The notes beneath the pieces are model-generated. The model did not search any database, was not told the DNA's origin, and worked only from the letters and a program-made list of their open reading frames with translations. Shown in pieces: positions 26,503-35,208 of a DNA stretch of 64,000 bases. Origin of the DNA: Chitinophaga caseinilytica. GTDB lineage: Bacteria > Bacteroidota > Bacteroidia > Chitinophagales > Chitinophagaceae. The stretch is taken from the NCBI RefSeq assembly GCF_038396765.1, contig NZ_CP150096.1:6369001-6433000 (forward strand), written 5' to 3'. Positions within the stretch are counted from its first letter, which is position 1; each line of letters starts with the position of its first letter. Both the position numbers and the translations under genes were made by a program.

Positions 26503-26881
26503 ATGCTTTCACCTGGAACAACGGATTGTAAATCAACCCGATGATATTGCCCCACGGATCGGTTACCGTGGCAACTTCGATGGGGCCGCCCACGTTCTGC
26601 GGTGCGGTATGCGAAGTGGCGCCGAGCGAAAGGAGGAAATCATACGCTTCGCGGACGTTTTCCACACCCCAATAGGTTTCCACGCCGCCGGTGCCGGGAT
26701 GCGCCTCCCCGGGCGCCAGCGGATGAACGCCCAGTTCGTAGCCGCCGATCTCGAAGCCCACGTAAAAGGGCTCGTCGAAATAGGGATCGGTCTGAAATGC
26801 TTTCCGGTACCATTCCTTGCCCGCGGCAACATCGGGTACGCGGTAAATGACGGTCCGCAGACCAGCGAATCTTTTTTGCAT
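26501..26881 (-). CDS. VOC family (glyoxalase-fold) protein
   Basis: 126 residues with two beta-alpha-beta-beta-beta modules: LRTVIYRVPDVAAGKEWYRKAF, VGFEIGGYELGVHP, TYWGVENVREAYDFLLSLGA and EVATVTDPWGNIIGLIYNP. Such proteins bind a divalent metal and act as dioxygenases, isomerases or resistance proteins. Which one cannot be told. It is monocistronic and convergent with the MFS operon. Confidence 0.88.
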   Translation of the reverse strand: MQKRFAGLRTVIYRVPDVAAGKEWYRKAFQTDPYFDEPFYVGFEIGGYELGVHPLAPGEAHPGTGGVETYWGVENVREAYDFLLSLGATSHTAPQNVGGPIEVATVTDPWGNIIGLIYNPLFQVKA

Positions 26882-27008
26882 GTATTCCGGTTTGTTCCAA
26901 TATTACAATTCTTTCCCGTCCCGGCCTTTTGGAAAAAATTAACAATTCACGTCAAACCCTCACCCCGCTTCATTTCCCTCCACATTCCGAAAATTTTTTC
27001 CACATGGT

Positions 27009-27041
27009 TTGATGGGCGTATCGATTGGTGCCGTAATTTTG
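27009..27041 (+). promoter_or_regulatory. Promoter of the TetR-UbiB operon
   Basis: TTG at 27009-27011 and a consensus TAATTTTG at 27034-27041, 22 bp apart, followed by a leader of about 50 nt. Confidence 0.55.
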
Positions 27042-27094
27042 CTTCATAACCCGTTCCTCCCCCTTCGATTCATTTTCTTAAACCGAAAAAGATT

Positions 27095-27721
27095 ATGGAA
27101 AAACAATCCATTCGCGATGCGTACAAGCGTTACTGGCTTGAAAATGGCCAGGCGCCTGTTTCCGTGTTCGCACTCTGCAAAATCCTCGATGTGCCGGAGG
27201 CGGAATTCTACCAGTTTTACAGCAATTTCGAAGCCCTGGAGGCAGATGTCTGGCTGGATTATTTCCAGCGCACGCTCGACCAGCTGAAGGGCGATGAAAC
27301 CTACCAGCAGTATTCTTCCCGGGAAAAGCTCCTCGCTTTCTACTTCCTCTGGGTGCAACGCCTGAAAGACGACAGGAGCTACATTCTCCAGCAATACCGC
27401 CGTTCGCAGCTGCCGCTCAGCCAGCTGGGGCAGTTGTCGGATTTCAAAAAGGCGTTTTACGAATACGCTTCCGGCCTCGTGAAAGAAGGCTATCTCACCG
27501 CCGAGATCAAGGAAAGAAAGTACATTTCCGACCAGTACGTGCACGGATTCTGGGTGCAGGCCCTGTTCGTCCTCAAATACTGGATCGGCGACAGGAGCGA
27601 GCAATTCGAACTGACGGACGCGGCCATCGAAAAGGCCGTAAACCTGAGCTTCGAGCTCATCCATAGCAATACGATCGACAGCCTGATCGATTTCGGTAAA
27701 TTCATGTTCACCCGGAAATAG
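27095..27721 (+). CDS. TetR-like regulator paired with UbiB kinase
   Basis: 208 residues. The N-terminal region IRDAYKRYWLENGQAPVSVFALCKILDVPEAEFYQFYSNFEALEAD is a TetR-type helix-turn-helix; the rest is helical (LKYWIGDRSEQFELTDAAIEKAVNLSFELI), as in TetR C-terminal domains of Bacteroidota. It precedes the UbiB-like kinase gene by 8 bp, so the pair is coupled. It may sense a membrane lipid or quinone-related ligand; this is inference from the partner only. Confidence 0.82.
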   Translation: MEKQSIRDAYKRYWLENGQAPVSVFALCKILDVPEAEFYQFYSNFEALEADVWLDYFQRTLDQLKGDETYQQYSSREKLLAFYFLWVQRLKDDRSYILQQYRRSQLPLSQLGQLSDFKKAFYEYASGLVKEGYLTAEIKERKYISDQYVHGFWVQALFVLKYWIGDRSEQFELTDAAIEKAVNLSFELIHSNTIDSLIDFGKFMFTRK

Positions 27722-27729
27722 CGACCGCC

Positions 27730-29070
27730 ATGAAAGAACAACAACACCTCCCCACCGGCAAAGTGGAGCGGGCCGGCCGCTTCGTGACCACCGGGCTGAA
27801 AGTGGGCACCAATTATATCAAACATTACACCCGCAAGCTCATGGACCCCTCGGTTTCCAAAGAGCAGCTCCATCACGACAATGCGGAAGATATCTACGAT
27901 ACGCTCAGCCACCTGAAAGGCAGTGCCCTGAAAGTGGCGCAGATGCTCAGTATGGACCGTGGCATGCTGCCAAAGGCTTATTCCGACAAGTTTGCCATGA
28001 GCCAATACAGCGCGCCGCCACTGTCGGGGCCGCTCGTGGTAAACACGTTCATCAAAACCCTCGGCCAGCCGCCCTCCCAGCTTTTCGACAAATTCGAACT
28101 GAAAGCGTCCAACGCCGCTTCCATCGGGCAAGTCCACAAAGCGGAGAAAAACGGGAAGCCCCTCGCCGTGAAAATTCAATATCCCGGCGTAGCCAGCAGC
28201 GTGAAATCCGACCTCCGCATCGTAAAACCCTTCGCCGTAAGGATCGTGGGCATGAACGAAGTGGATATGGACAAGTATTTCGAAGAGATCGAATCCAAAC
28301 TCCTCGAAGAAACCGATTACCAGCTGGAACTCCGCCGCTCGCGGGAGCTCAGCGCCCGGTGCGCCCACATTCCCAACCTCGTGTTCCCGGAATATTACCC
28401 GGAATGGTCGTCTGACAGGATCATCACCATGGACTGGCTCCACGGCAAACACCTGAAAGAATTCCTCGCCACCGATCCCTCACAGGAAGTCCGCAACAAA
28501 ATCGGACAGGCGCTGTGGGACTTCTACCAGTTCCAGGTGCATCACCTCCGCACCGTTCACGCCGATCCCCACCCCGGCAACTTTTTGCTGCGTGAAGACG
28601 GCACCGTCGGCATTTTCGATTTCGGCTGTGTGAAGGAAATCCCCGAAGACTTTTACGTCAACTATTTCCACCTCACGGATAAAGACATCCTGGCCGACGA
28701 AGCCCGCCGCCGCGAGATTTACGCGCAGCTCGAAATGATCCATCCCAGCGATACGGAAAAAGACATCGTTTTCTTCTCCGGCCTGTTCCAGGAAATGATC
28801 CGCATGCTCACGCTTCCCTTTACCGTAGCGCATTTCGACTTCGGAGACGAAGCTTATTTCAACGAAATCTACGCCTACATGGATTATCTCTATAACCTGA
28901 AGGAAGTCCGTGAATCGAAAGTAGCGCGCGGCAGCCGCCATTCGCTGTACATCAACCGTACCTACTTCGGTTTATATTCCCTCCTCAGCGATCTCAAAGC
29001 GCAGGTCAACACCAGCCGCGAAAGGATCGACGAGCTCGGGAAACAGGAATGGGATTCCGATCTCCGGTAA
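27730..29070 (+). CDS. ABC1/UbiB family atypical kinase
   Basis: 446 residues. Visible are the N-terminal KGSALKVAQMLS (in place of KxGQ), NAASIGQVHKAE (Ala-rich loop), PLAVKIQYPGV (ATP lysine), EETDYQLE (ExD), VHADPHPGNFLL (catalytic loop) and GIFDFGCVK (metal site). The family supports isoprenoid quinone synthesis and lipid trafficking through ATPase activity. The KVAQ in place of KxGQ is a variation. A TetR-like gene lies just upstream. A menaquinone role is plausible for Bacteroidota but unproven. Confidence 0.9.
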   Translation: MKEQQHLPTGKVERAGRFVTTGLKVGTNYIKHYTRKLMDPSVSKEQLHHDNAEDIYDTLSHLKGSALKVAQMLSMDRGMLPKAYSDKFAMSQYSAPPLSGPLVVNTFIKTLGQPPSQLFDKFELKASNAASIGQVHKAEKNGKPLAVKIQYPGVASSVKSDLRIVKPFAVRIVGMNEVDMDKYFEEIESKLLEETDYQLELRRSRELSARCAHIPNLVFPEYYPEWSSDRIITMDWLHGKHLKEFLATDPSQEVRNKIGQALWDFYQFQVHHLRTVHADPHPGNFLLREDGTVGIFDFGCVKEIPEDFYVNYFHLTDKDILADEARRREIYAQLEMIHPSDTEKDIVFFSGLFQEMIRMLTLPFTVAHFDFGDEAYFNEIYAYMDYLYNLKEVRESKVARGSRHSLYINRTYFGLYSLLSDLKAQVNTSRERIDELGKQEWDSDLR

Positions 29071-29090
29071 CGATAACGCATTGTGAAACA

Positions 29091-29121
29091 AAAATCCCCC
29101 TCGCGCGAGGGGGATTTTTTT
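29091..29121. terminator. Bidirectional terminator
   Basis: AAAATCCCCCTCG (29091-29103) pairs with CGAGGGGGATTTT (29106-29118), followed by further Ts. It serves the UbiB gene and the convergent isoprenoid operon. Confidence 0.9.
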
Positions 29122-30261
29122 ATGAACGTAACGCCTGCCTGACAAGGTGATGCTGCAATAGCAACACTTTGTTATACGCAGGACAACGGTAGTAATAACT
29201 GATAAGATGGTACCCGGAAAACGCCTTCTTCCCGAAATCGGGCAGCAGCGAATTAAACCCCGCCACAAAAAACACGAAATCCCCGTCCGTATCCACTTTC
29301 GACAGGTTGATCTCCGCTGGCCGCTCTCCCAGCCACAAGAGCGATGTGGACAGGATGACGCGGTCCATATCGTCGTCAGTAGCGGCGAGAAGCGCCTTTG
29401 CGTCGGCGGCGAGTTGCGAACGGTGCTGCGCCAGCTCTGGTACAGGATACCGGCCGATGAGCCGCGCAAAATGGTAGATCAGCACCGGGGAACGCGCATA
29501 ATGCGGGGAAATGTAGGCCGGGTGGGTCATATACTCACGGTTGCGGATGAACGAATCCAGGAGTTGAACGGTAGCGCTGTCGTACCGCGAGCCCGCCATC
29601 CCGTAATGATGCATGAAGTACAGCGTGTTCGCCAGTACACAGGCGTCAAAATCGATCGGCATGCTTTTGCCGAACCAGGTGGAATATGCCGGGATATGCC
29701 GGTATTTTTTGAAGGTATTGCGGATGCCGTAGCTGACCGTGTTGGCATGTTGCTCCATCAACGCCTTCGCGGCACGGGCGGTGGCAGAATCCGCTTCCAT
29801 GGCCATTAACAGGATCGATGTATCGTCGATATCGTCTGGCAGGGAATGCCATTTTTTGAACAGGTTCAGGAATCCGGAATTCGGGAAAACCATGCTGGGA
29901 TTGGTCCGCCAGAAATTGTAAGTACTGCGGCCCGACTTGTTGCGGAATTTCGGGAATGATGCGCAGGCGCTCGTCCGGATTTCGTGGCAGGTGGCGCTGT
30001 CGGGGCCGGAAAAATTCCCCTGCAATTCCCCCAACGTCATGGCGATGAGGCCGGAGAAAAACACGTTATTGTCGTGCTTCATTTTGCCGTCCGGCGCGCC
30101 ATAGTAGCGGTGGCTGGGAAACATGCCGGCATAGTAGAAACTGTCGCGGTCAAATTGCTCCGCGGCGATCTCGTGCAGCATGCGCGTGGCAAAAGTATCC
30201 CGCTGGGCTTGTGCGCTAACCGTTATTGTCAGGAAAAAAGTATCAATAAGCGAAACGTCAT
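29120..30261 (-). CDS. Exported protein with DxDDT motif (frameshift in signal peptide)
   Basis: The last gene of the UbiA/class I isoprenoid operon. ATG 30261 overlaps the preceding stop (ATGA) and begins MTFRLLILF, but the frame breaks at a T6 run on the minus strand (A6 at 30234-30239). One more T gives an uninterrupted signal peptide MTFRLLILFFLTITVSAQAQ followed by about 360 residues. The mature part is helical, with DNNVFFSGLIAMTLGEL, TYNFWRTNPSMVFPNSGFL and LPDDIDDTSILLMAME. The DIDDTS (29816-29833) matches the DxDDT(A/S) acid motif of class II terpene cyclases. The true activity is unknown; an alpha/alpha-barrel relative without cyclase activity is possible. Confidence 0.6.
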
Positions 30262-31286
30262 GCGGGGATGGGTTTGGTGGATGAAAACAGGCGCTGTCCA
30301 TCGCGGCACTGCTGGAAAGTGTAGCGCATGCAATGCCAGATGTTGGCGGGTTTCTCCATATCCACGATCAATGCTTTGCGCGGGAGAGTTTTGAGGTCTG
30401 GCAGTTGCGGCGCGGCGCCCTGGATGCGGCGAAGCCGCGCAACGGCCATGTCGCTGAAGGAACAGATCGCCATCATGTTGAGGAGGAACGCGCGCTTGCG
30501 GGATTTCGGCACCGGAAGCGTACCGATGATTTCCATCATTTCCCGCACCTCGGCCGACAGGAATGCATGGAACGCTTGCGCGTCGGTCATTTTGTTGGGC
30601 AGGGTTTGCACGCCGGCCTGAATGTCTTTCCAGATATCGAACAGATCGTTGGTGAGCTGGATGATGCCGCCGATGCGGTACCAACAGCTGCGTTCGGCTT
30701 CGGAGGCGTCGTGGTCGAGGTAGAAGTGGCAGAGGAGCACGGCATATCCGCCTTTTTCCAGCGTGATGCGGAGCAGTTCTTCTGCGGACATGCGCTCGGG
30801 GCGCGACTGCTTCCCGGAATCCACCTGGGCGCGGAAGAGGCCGCGGGCGGCCTGGTCGTAGGCGGCGCGGTGGCGGACGAAGTTGCGCAGCGCCAGGTGG
30901 CAATGCAGGAACATTTTTTCCTCGATGCGGCGCGGCTGGAAATTTTCGGGGACGAAGGAAATGGTGTCGAGGTCTTCGGGAGAAAGCTCGTTGCGGTCCA
31001 CGAAATCGTCGAACGCGCCACTGCAGATGAAATATTGGATGAGTCGTTCCTTTTCCTCCAGCGTGGCTTTGCGGCCGCGGAGGGCGGTGAACGCGTCGAT
31101 GATCATGGGTTGGTAGATGCTGTAGCTGACGATCACTTTGCGGCGGGCTTCTTCGGGCATGCGTCCTCCGAATCGGGCTTCCAGCTTTTTAAGGAGCGCT
31201 TCGGCGCGGGGGGCTTCCTTCCTCCTTTCCGACATGATTTCCCACACCCTCGCCCCTACGCTTCCGCCAAACTGGAATATGTTCAT
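30258..31286 (-). CDS. Class I isoprenoid synthase-like enzyme
   Basis: 342 residues from ATG 31286, which overlaps the UbiA stop by 4 bp. All-helical. It has an aspartate-rich motif DDFVD (residues 93-97, in FICSGAFDDFVDRNEL) and a second metal motif NDLFDIWKD (213-221), the pair expected to bind three magnesium ions and a diphosphate. This matches the Bacteroidota 'class 1 isoprenoid biosynthesis enzyme' group rather than polyprenyl synthases. It could be a terpene synthase or a head-to-head condensing enzyme. Upstream in-frame codons to 31895 lie inside UbiA and are not used. Confidence 0.78.
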   Translation of the reverse strand: MNIFQFGGSVGARVWEIMSERRKEAPRAEALLKKLEARFGGRMPEEARRKVIVSYSIYQPMIIDAFTALRGRKATLEEKERLIQYFICSGAFDDFVDRNELSPEDLDTISFVPENFQPRRIEEKMFLHCHLALRNFVRHRAAYDQAARGLFRAQVDSGKQSRPERMSAEELLRITLEKGGYAVLLCHFYLDHDASEAERSCWYRIGGIIQLTNDLFDIWKDIQAGVQTLPNKMTDAQAFHAFLSAEVREMMEIIGTLPVPKSRKRAFLLNMMAICSFSDMAVARLRRIQGAAPQLPDLKTLPRKALIVDMEKPANIWHCMRYTFQQCRDGQRLFSSTKPIPA

Positions 31287-32221
31287 AAGATCATAAACTG
31301 GATGAACAACATCGACAAAATGCCCGTCAGCATCACCAGCTTGATCCAGGTGCTGAGCCGGTGGTAATCCTGTACCGCCCGGGCGCCGAAAACTTTCAGC
31401 AAAATCCAGCCCAGGGGCAGGATGATGAGGCAGATGGAATAGAGCGACAGCATGGAAGTGGTACTTCCCTGCGCCCAGAGAACAGGTTGCAGGGCGGCCA
31501 GCACGCCGATGAGGCTGAACAGGGCCACCGCCACGATCCAGTGGGCGGTGCGCGCTCCCAAAACGATGGGCATCGTTCTGCCGCCGTACCGGCGATCGCC
31601 TTCGACGTCTTCCAGGTCTTTCACCAGCTCGCGGGCAAAGGAAAGGATGAACGCGAAACCGGTATAAAGGATCGTGTAGATCGTCATATAGCGGAGGGTT
31701 TCCGGGAAAATGCCGCCGGCACCGCCCTCCATGAGCGCGAGCACGGGAACGGCGGAAGCGGAAATCCCCGCCACGAGGATGTTCCCGATGAGAAAACGTT
31801 TCTTGAAGAAAGCGGAATAAAAATACAGCAATACGATACAGGCGAAAATGCAATACAGCGGCGCCCATCCGCCCAATTGCCAGCTCACCGCGCAACCAAG
31901 CCCCGCCGCCATCACGTTCATCAACACATAAGCCGCCAGCGCCCCGCCCCTGCTGATGCCGCGGGTTATGAAAACTTTATCGGGCTTGTTGACCGTGTCT
32001 ATCCCCAAATCGAAATAATCATTGATCACATACCCCGCCGCCGCTACCAGCATGTACGCCGCCGTGATCATAAAAAAAGCGGTCGCCCCCACTTTGGGCG
32101 CCAGGCCTGCCGCCTTCAACAGCGGCACGATCACGCAATACTGGAACAACCACTGGGTAAGAAAGATAATTACGAGGTTCGGCCATCGTATCAACTTGAA
32201 AAACAATACACAACACTTCAT
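31283..32221 (-). CDS. UbiA family prenyltransferase
   Basis: 312 residues, about nine membrane helices. The two Asp motifs are present: NDYFDLGIDTVNKP (about residues 67-80) and DLEDVEGDRRYG (near residue 200). UbiA enzymes move a prenyl chain onto an aromatic or glycerophosphate acceptor, and some cyclise prenyl diphosphates. It resembles the geranylgeranylglycerol-phosphate and chlorophyll-synthase-like branch. It is first in the operon, divergent from the NAD operon, and overlaps the next gene by 4 bp. Confidence 0.87.
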   Translation of the reverse strand: MKCCVLFFKLIRWPNLVIIFLTQWLFQYCVIVPLLKAAGLAPKVGATAFFMITAAYMLVAAAGYVINDYFDLGIDTVNKPDKVFITRGISRGGALAAYVLMNVMAAGLGCAVSWQLGGWAPLYCIFACIVLLYFYSAFFKKRFLIGNILVAGISASAVPVLALMEGGAGGIFPETLRYMTIYTILYTGFAFILSFARELVKDLEDVEGDRRYGGRTMPIVLGARTAHWIVAVALFSLIGVLAALQPVLWAQGSTTSMLSLYSICLIILPLGWILLKVFGARAVQDYHRLSTWIKLVMLTGILSMLFIQFMIL

Positions 32222-32413
32222 GTTTCAGGTGATAAGGTTATAGGTCCATTCTACTGATGCTCAAAGGATATGCGCTGTCCGTTTTTTGTTGCAGGCGATT
32301 ACATTCACATCCGGCCCGAAAATTACTCAATCCCAATCATCTATACAACAACCCGGCCGGCGGCCAGGTTTCGCCGAAAGAAAATATTTGGCCGTCTGGA
32401 ATTTATTGCCGTT

Positions 32414-32436
32414 GTTTGTGTCAAATTAACACAAAC
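32414..32436 (+). promoter_or_regulatory. Palindromic operator of the NAD-salvage operon
   Basis: Perfect 8-bp arms GTTTGTGT (32414-32421) and ACACAAAC (32429-32436) around a 7-bp AT-rich centre, ending 5 bp before the ATG of the NrtR-like gene. Its place over the translation start region fits autorepression by that regulator. Confidence 0.7.
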
Positions 32437-32441
32437 GAAAA

Positions 32442-33119
32442 ATGTCCGACTTCCACTCATATCAAAACCCGGCATTAACGACCGACCTCGTGGTTTTCGG
32501 CTACCAGGGCAAAACGTTGTCGGTTTTATTGTTGAACCGGAAATCGGAACCGTTTAAAAACGGCTGGACGTTGCCCGGCGCGTTCGTAGGCCTGCAGGAA
32601 ACCTTTTCAGAAGCGTGCCGCCGCATTCTGGCCAGCAAGCTCGGTCTGCCGTCCATTTACCTCGAGCAATTATATACGTTCGACGGGCCGCAACGCGATC
32701 CCCGGGGCCGCGTAGTGTCTGTCGCCTATTTCGCGCTCGTAAGCCAGGGCAAACTGAATGCCGTGGCCGGCCAGATGGCCAACGACGTGCGCTGGTTCCC
32801 CGTCAACGAAATCCCTGAACTGGGGTTCGACCATCGCTTGATATTCGACACCGCGCTGGAGCGCCTACGCGCCAAGATCCGCTATCAGCCGGTAGGCTTC
32901 GAACTGCTCGACGAAAAGTTTACCATGCCCGAACTGCAGGACCTTTACGAAAGCATCCTCGGCTTCCCCATCGACCGCCGCAACTTCCGCCGCAAGCTAC
33001 TCGACGTGGGCTTCGTGCAACCGACGGGCGATAAAACCGAAGGCTTGCAGCATCGGCCGGCCGATTATTATACATTTAACAAACAGCTGCACCCACAGCA
33101 TTTTCATTTAAATCTGTAA
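32442..33119 (+). CDS. NrtR-like Nudix regulator of NAD metabolism
   Basis: 225 residues. The N-terminal Nudix domain has a degenerate box: GAFVGLQETFSEACRRILASKLGL keeps the helix but lacks the REUxEE catalytic glutamates, as in the non-hydrolytic NrtR/AraR regulators. The C-terminal part is a winged helix (LYESILGFPIDRRNFRRKLLDVGFV). NrtR proteins bind ADP-ribose-type ligands and repress NAD synthesis genes. The next gene is nadV, 2 bp on, and a palindrome precedes the gene. A sugar-responsive AraR-type role is the alternative. Confidence 0.85.
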   Translation: MSDFHSYQNPALTTDLVVFGYQGKTLSVLLLNRKSEPFKNGWTLPGAFVGLQETFSEACRRILASKLGLPSIYLEQLYTFDGPQRDPRGRVVSVAYFALVSQGKLNAVAGQMANDVRWFPVNEIPELGFDHRLIFDTALERLRAKIRYQPVGFELLDEKFTMPELQDLYESILGFPIDRRNFRRKLLDVGFVQPTGDKTEGLQHRPADYYTFNKQLHPQHFHLNL

Positions 33120-33121
33120 TT

Positions 33122-34636
33122 ATGAACATCGCTCCCATCCTCCTCAAAGATGGTTACAAAGTTGGCCACAAGTTCCAGTATCCCGAAGGCACGACCCTTG
33201 TTTACTCCAACCTCACGCCCCGCAAATCCCGCGATGCCGATATCCAGGAAGTCGTTTTCTTCGGCATGCAATATTTTATGGAGGAATATCTCATCCGCCA
33301 GTTCAACGAACACTTCTTCCGGCTGCCGAAAGCGCAGGTGTTGGAGATGTACGCGCGGCGGATGGACAATTATCTCGGTAAAGACAGCATTCCCTACCAG
33401 CACATCGCCGACCTGCACGACCTCGGATATCTGCCGTTGGAAATCAAAGCTTTGCCGGAAGGGACGCTCGTACCGATGCGCGTTCCTTTCTTTACCATCC
33501 GCAATACGAAACCGGAATTTTTCTGGCTCACCAATATGCTGGAAACGCTCCTGAGCGCCATTCTATGGAAGCCTTCCACATCGGCCACCACGGCGTTCCG
33601 CTACCTCAAAACCTTCACCCGCTTCGCCCGGGAAACGGTGGGGGAAGACATGGGATTCGTTCCCTGGCAGGGCCACGATTTCTCTTTCCGCGGCATGAGC
33701 GGTGTGGAAGATGCCCTGCTCAGCGGCGCCGGCCACCTGTTGAGCTTCGCCGGAACGGATACCATCCCCGCGATCGATTTCCTGGAGCAATACTACGGTG
33801 CCGATAGTACGAAAGAATTGGTGGGCGGCTCCGTTCCCGCTACGGAACACAGTGTGATGTGCATGGGAACGGAGGACGCGGAGATCGAAACCTTCGAAAG
33901 GCTCATCACGACAGTATACCCTGCCGGCATCGTTTCCATCGTGAGCGATACCTGGGATTTCTGGCAGGTGATCACCGACTTCCTCCCCAGGCTGAAAGAT
34001 AAAATCCTGGCGCGCGACGGCAAAGTGGTGATCCGCCCCGACAGCGGCGATCCGGTAAAAATCATCGCCGGCGACCCGGACGCTCCTGCCGGCACGCCCG
34101 AGCACAAAGGCGCGATCGAATGCATGTGGGAGATTTTCGGTGGAACGATCACGCCGCAGGGCTACAAACTCCTCGACGGGCATATCGGCCTCATTTACGG
34201 CGACAGTATTACCACCGAACGCCAGGAAGCCATCCTCGGTCAGCTGAAAGCCAAAGGGTTCGCCAGCTACAACGTGGTGCTGGGTATCGGCAGCTTCACT
34301 TACGAATACGTTACGCGGGACACGTTCGGCTTCGCGATGAAAGCCACTTACGGCGAAATCAACGGCGTTGGCCGCAGCATTTTCAAAGCCCCGAAAACCG
34401 ACGACGGCACCAAAAATTCCGCCAAAGGCCTGCTGCAGGTGTTCACCGACCCCGCTACCGGGAAACTCGCCCTGAAAGACGAGTGCACCTGGGACGAGGA
34501 GGCGCAGGGTGAACTGCAGACAGTGTTCCGCGACGGTAAAATCACCCAATCCCATACCCTCGCCGACATCCGCGCCCGCATCCAGGCCAGCCTGGAAAAA
34601 GAACTCGCGGCCAGCGACGCGGCCGTGCTGGCTTAA
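33122..34636 (+). CDS. nadV: Nicotinamide phosphoribosyltransferase
   Basis: 504 residues of the NAMPT family: LKDGYKVGHKFQYPEGTTLVYSN, GMQYFMEEYLI, HDFSFRGMSGVEDA, ATEHSVMCMG, SDTWDFWQVI, KVVIRPDSGDPVKIIAGD and LIYGDSITTER. It condenses nicotinamide with PRPP to NMN, the salvage route to NAD. Motif IRPDSGDP binds the ribose phosphate. It is in an operon with its presumed regulator upstream and prs, which makes the PRPP co-substrate, downstream. Confidence 0.95.
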   Translation: MNIAPILLKDGYKVGHKFQYPEGTTLVYSNLTPRKSRDADIQEVVFFGMQYFMEEYLIRQFNEHFFRLPKAQVLEMYARRMDNYLGKDSIPYQHIADLHDLGYLPLEIKALPEGTLVPMRVPFFTIRNTKPEFFWLTNMLETLLSAILWKPSTSATTAFRYLKTFTRFARETVGEDMGFVPWQGHDFSFRGMSGVEDALLSGAGHLLSFAGTDTIPAIDFLEQYYGADSTKELVGGSVPATEHSVMCMGTEDAEIETFERLITTVYPAGIVSIVSDTWDFWQVITDFLPRLKDKILARDGKVVIRPDSGDPVKIIAGDPDAPAGTPEHKGAIECMWEIFGGTITPQGYKLLDGHIGLIYGDSITTERQEAILGQLKAKGFASYNVVLGIGSFTYEYVTRDTFGFAMKATYGEINGVGRSIFKAPKTDDGTKNSAKGLLQVFTDPATGKLALKDECTWDEEAQGELQTVFRDGKITQSHTLADIRARIQASLEKELAASDAAVLA

Positions 34637-34647
34637 CCCGACACAAC

Positions 34648-35208
34648 ATGCAACACGATCCTTACAAACATATCAGTAAATTTCTCAGTCTCGTTCTCCG
34701 TCACCAACCCGAAAAAATCGGCCTCCGGCTCGATGTGCAGGGTTGGGCGGAGATCGGGGAACTGATCGAAAAATCCGCCGCTTCGGGCATGCGCTTCACC
34801 CGGGAAGAGCTCCTGGAAACCGTGCGCACCAACGACAAGCAGCGGTTTGCCCTTAACCCTGGCCAGACGGCCATCCGCGCTTCGCAAGGGCATTCGGTAG
34901 CGGTGGAACTGGCGCTTCCGGTCATGACGCCGCCCGAAACGCTTTATCACGGCACCGTGGAGAAGTTTCTCGAAAGCATCCGCAGTGGTGGATTGCAGAA
35001 GATGAAACGGCAACACGTGCACCTCAGCGCAAACCTCCAGACCGCCGGCCAGGTGGGCGCCCGCAGGGGGAAACCCGTGATCCTGAAGGTCCGCAGCGGC
35101 GATATGCACCGCCGGGGCCATATTTTCCACATCAGCGAAAACGGCGTCTGGCTCACCGATGCCGTTCCGCCCGAATTCCTCGAACCTTTTAACGACGCCA
35201 CATGCTGA
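34648..35208 (+). CDS. kptA: RNA 2'-phosphotransferase, Tpt1/KptA family
   Basis: 186 residues. ISKFLSLVLRHQPEKIGLRLDVQGWAEI is the N-terminal signature; then LYHGTVEKFLESIRSGGLQ, QHVHLSANLQTA and GHIFHISENGVWLTDAVPPEFL form the ADP-ribosyl-type fold. The enzyme moves an internal 2'-phosphate from RNA to NAD, giving ADP-ribose 1'',2''-cyclic phosphate and nicotinamide. Bacteria lack the matching tRNA ligase, so its role is uncertain; here it lies between nadV and prs, and the released nicotinamide is the NadV substrate. It overlaps prs by 7 bp. Confidence 0.92.
   Translation: MQHDPYKHISKFLSLVLRHQPEKIGLRLDVQGWAEIGELIEKSAASGMRFTREELLETVRTNDKQRFALNPGQTAIRASQGHSVAVELALPVMTPPETLYHGTVEKFLESIRSGGLQKMKRQHVHLSANLQTAGQVGARRGKPVILKVRSGDMHRRGHIFHISENGVWLTDAVPPEFLEPFNDATC

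Noticed and set aside
30333..31367. Plus-strand frame of 344 codons opposite the class I isoprenoid gene
   Set aside because: Antisense shadow; the minus strand carries both metal-binding motifs.
31287..31895. Upstream extension of the class I isoprenoid gene to 545 codons
   Set aside because: The added segment lies inside UbiA in another frame and is Arg/His-rich; the ATGA overlap at 31283-31286 gives the natural start.
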